Assembly (NCBI GenBank): GCA_013823945.1
Contig: PNMZ01000003.1
Span: 1-64,000 of the forward strand
DNA length: 64,000 bases
Reading direction: 5' to 3'
Source: a bacterium
GTDB lineage: Bacteria; Armatimonadota; Fimbriimonadia; Fimbriimonadales; Fimbriimonadaceae
Shown here: in pieces, positions 62,492 to 64,000 of the stretch
How the letters are laid out: each line of letters opens with the position of its first letter
Position numbering within the stretch: the stretch's first letter is position 1
Translations under genes and position numbers: made by a program
The notes under the pieces: model-generated
Database searches by the model: none
The model's input: the letters and a program-made list of their open reading frames with translations, nothing else
What the model was told of the DNA's origin: nothing

Positions 62492-62687
62492 GGATTGAAG
62501 TGCGTCTTTTCGCTTTTTCGGGTGATGTTTGTCAATCCATAGATTTGGGACGGAAGGTTGCAATTTGTAGACAATTGTTTCATGAGACCTTTGACTAGGG
62601 TGTAATTTAGCATCAAATACAGAGAATTTTCACGATTTTTCTCAGATCGCACAATTAGACCAGTTGAGTTGCGTAGATTAGCGCGTT

Positions 62688-63716
62688 ATGGAGCTAGCAG
62701 GAATTCCGATTTGGATTTGGGGATGTTTCCTTGGATTCGTTTTCTTGCTTCTGGCTCTTGACTTGGGGGTTTTCCACAAAGAAGCTCACGAAGTCAAGAT
62801 GAAGGAAGCCTTGACGTGGAGTGCGATTTGGATTGTGATCGCGTTGATTTTCAACGCGGGAATTTTTCTCTTGTGGGACAAAATTCAGCCGGGTAGTCAA
62901 TACACGCCGAATCAGGCAGGACAGGCGTTTCTCGCGGGATATCTGGTTGAGAAGGCCCTGAGCGTAGACAATATCTTTGTCTTCTTGATGGTTTTTGGCT
63001 ACTTCCAAGTTCCGGCGAAGTATCAGCACCGCGTTTTGTTCTGGGGAATTGTCGGAGCGTTGATCTTCCGCGCACTCTTCATCGCGATGGGTGCGGCGAT
63101 TCTAGAGAAGTGGTTCTGGATGATGCTCGTCTTCGGAGCGTTTTTGATCTTCACCGGATTGAAAATGTTGCTGGTTGCGGACAAAAAGCTTGATCCGGAG
63201 AAGAATCCGGCGGTGAAGCTTGTGCGCAAGATTTTCCCGGTAACCAATGACTACGTTGGTCAGAAGTTCTTCACTCGGATTGATGGAAAGCTTTGGGCGA
63301 CACCGTTGTTCGTCGTTTTGATGATGATTGAGTTCACGGACATCATCTTTGCGGTGGATTCCATTCCGGCGATTTTCGCAATTACGGCTGATCCGTTCAT
63401 CGTGTTCACATCGAACGTTTTCGCGATCCTTGGTTTGAGGGCATTGTTCTTTGCGATTGCGGGCTTGGTCAAATTGTTTGCTTACCTGAAATATGGTTTG
63501 TCGGCGATCTTGATTTTCGTCGGTGGCAAGATGATCTATAACTACGCGGAGAAAACTTATGACCTGATTGATGGGGTTACTAAGTTCCCCGTTGGTTTAA
63601 GCTTGGGAATCATTGCGGGAGTGTTGGCGTTGTCCATTTTCGCATCGATGCTCTTCCCGCCGAAGAATAATCCGCACGAAGTTCCGAGCGTTTCTGAAGA
63701 AACTCCGGAAGCTTAA
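62688..63716 (+). CDS. TerC/Alx-family membrane protein
   Basis: 342 residues, about nine membrane spans. TerC motifs EKALSVDNIFVFLMVF and IEFTDIIFAVDSIPA carry the conserved Asp and Glu residues that bind Mn2+ or other cations. The C-terminal tail is soluble. The family exports manganese or protects exoenzymes and tellurite-exposed cells. I looked for a yybP-ykoY manganese riboswitch in the 196-base upstream interval and did not find its conserved core. Confidence 0.92.
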   Translation: MELAGIPIWIWGCFLGFVFLLLALDLGVFHKEAHEVKMKEALTWSAIWIVIALIFNAGIFLLWDKIQPGSQYTPNQAGQAFLAGYLVEKALSVDNIFVFLMVFGYFQVPAKYQHRVLFWGIVGALIFRALFIAMGAAILEKWFWMMLVFGAFLIFTGLKMLLVADKKLDPEKNPAVKLVRKIFPVTNDYVGQKFFTRIDGKLWATPLFVVLMMIEFTDIIFAVDSIPAIFAITADPFIVFTSNVFAILGLRALFFAIAGLVKLFAYLKYGLSAILIFVGGKMIYNYAEKTYDLIDGVTKFPVGLSLGIIAGVLALSIFASMLFPPKNNPHEVPSVSEETPEA

Positions 63717-63740
63717 ATTTAGTTCTTGGTAATCCTAATT

Positions 63741-63776
63741 CCCTCGCCTTCAATCATCTTGCGGGCGAGGGATTTT
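63741..63776. terminator. Terminator between terC and a convergent gene
   Basis: 8-bp stem CCCTCGCC (63741-63748) and GGCGAGGG (63764-63771), followed by ATTTTTG; functional in both directions. Confidence 0.85.
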
Positions 63777-63779
63777 TGT

Positions 63780-64000
63780 TTATGGATTCAGACACCAGTT
63801 GAGGCCGTATCCGTACAGCCAGTCGGATGGAACCATGGCGTCGTCGGCGTCGGCGAGAGGGTTGAATGTGGCGTAGGTTGCGACCATTTGGGAGGGGTCA
63901 CCGACATGAGCGTTGGGGAGGAGTTTGCCGAGAGTGGACTTGCCGTACATGACACTGTCCCAAGCGATGAACTCTCGAGTTCGTTGATTGTAAGTGGCTT
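63780..64000 (-). CDS. C-terminal part of an unknown protein (partial at window end)
   Basis: The last 72 or so residues of a gene reading in from beyond the right edge; the stop is TTA complement at 63780-63782. The protein ends DAMVPSDWLYGYGLNWCLNP, with aromatic and acidic residues and no membrane span. It resembles the C-terminal ends of secreted pseudopilin-type proteins but is too short to assign. Confidence 0.5.
   Translation of the reverse strand, partial: ATYNQRTREFIAWDSVMYGKSTLGKLLPNAHVGDPSQMVATYATFNPLADADDAMVPSDWLYGYGLNWCLNP

Noticed and set aside
62492-62687. Manganese (yybP-ykoY) riboswitch upstream of the TerC gene
   Set aside because: The conserved purine-rich core and paired hairpins of that class are not visible; only a weak possible promoter (TTGACT at 62591) is present.

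Overview
The window looks like a chromosomal segment of an Armatimonadota (Fimbriimonadia-like) bacterium. The best marker is the pseudopilin at 56818, whose N-terminal helix runs into an LFPVFAQAK motif that I associate with that phylum. Lipoproteins, a SurA-like foldase, CcmE/CcmF cytochrome c maturation and type IV pilus ATPases fit a diderm, probably aerobic cell. The taxonomic call is inference from protein style only.

Layout. 1-2961: right end of a prophage or nested integrative element. It holds a late-gene fragment, three tandem promoter/leader/terminator cassettes that space two copies of a micro-gene and a broken endolysin, then a helix-turn-helix protein, a tyrosine integrase and a tRNA-Leu(CAG). 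3016-6261: secreted protein and an EF-G-like GTPase. 6264-9871: four-gene operon with two von Willebrand A proteins and two membrane proteins. 10031-16684: housekeeping genes (SpoU methylase, MazG, PpiC, LysA, M50 protease, TrpS) with two small toxin-antitoxin-like pairs. 16688-20458: ccmE-ccmF-panD-pyrE operon. 20632-26220: exonuclease-like protein, threonine aldolase, esterase, DNA-binding regulator, Tat-exported phosphoesterase. 26288-31454: BMP-type nucleoside ABC importer ending in a double pyruvoyl-tetrahydropterin-synthase-like protein. 32779-36785: pilB-HDOD-pilT. 36831-40590: hsp20-lon and divergent lgt. 42934-48835: complete seven-gene Mrp Na+/H+ antiporter. 48998-57759: large secreted protein, SRAP, orphan PstB, propeller-phosphoesterase, pseudopilin. 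58697-62491: uvrA split into two genes with two genes nested between the halves. 62688-64000: TerC protein and a partial gene.

The most unusual locus is the split uvrA. The break falls exactly between the two ABC ATPase modules, and all four genes overlap or nearly touch. One nested gene encodes an alkyltransferase-like protein in which the acceptor Cys of the PCHR motif is replaced (PFWR). Alkyltransferase-like proteins are known to hand bulky alkyl lesions to nucleotide excision repair, so the arrangement suggests a co-translated alkyl-lesion excision module with a new 139-residue partner.

Second in interest are the phage cassettes: each unit has a palindrome, a TTGACA promoter, a ~70-nt leader and an intrinsic terminator just before the next gene. 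This suggests repeated attenuation/antitermination control, or an array of small RNAs.
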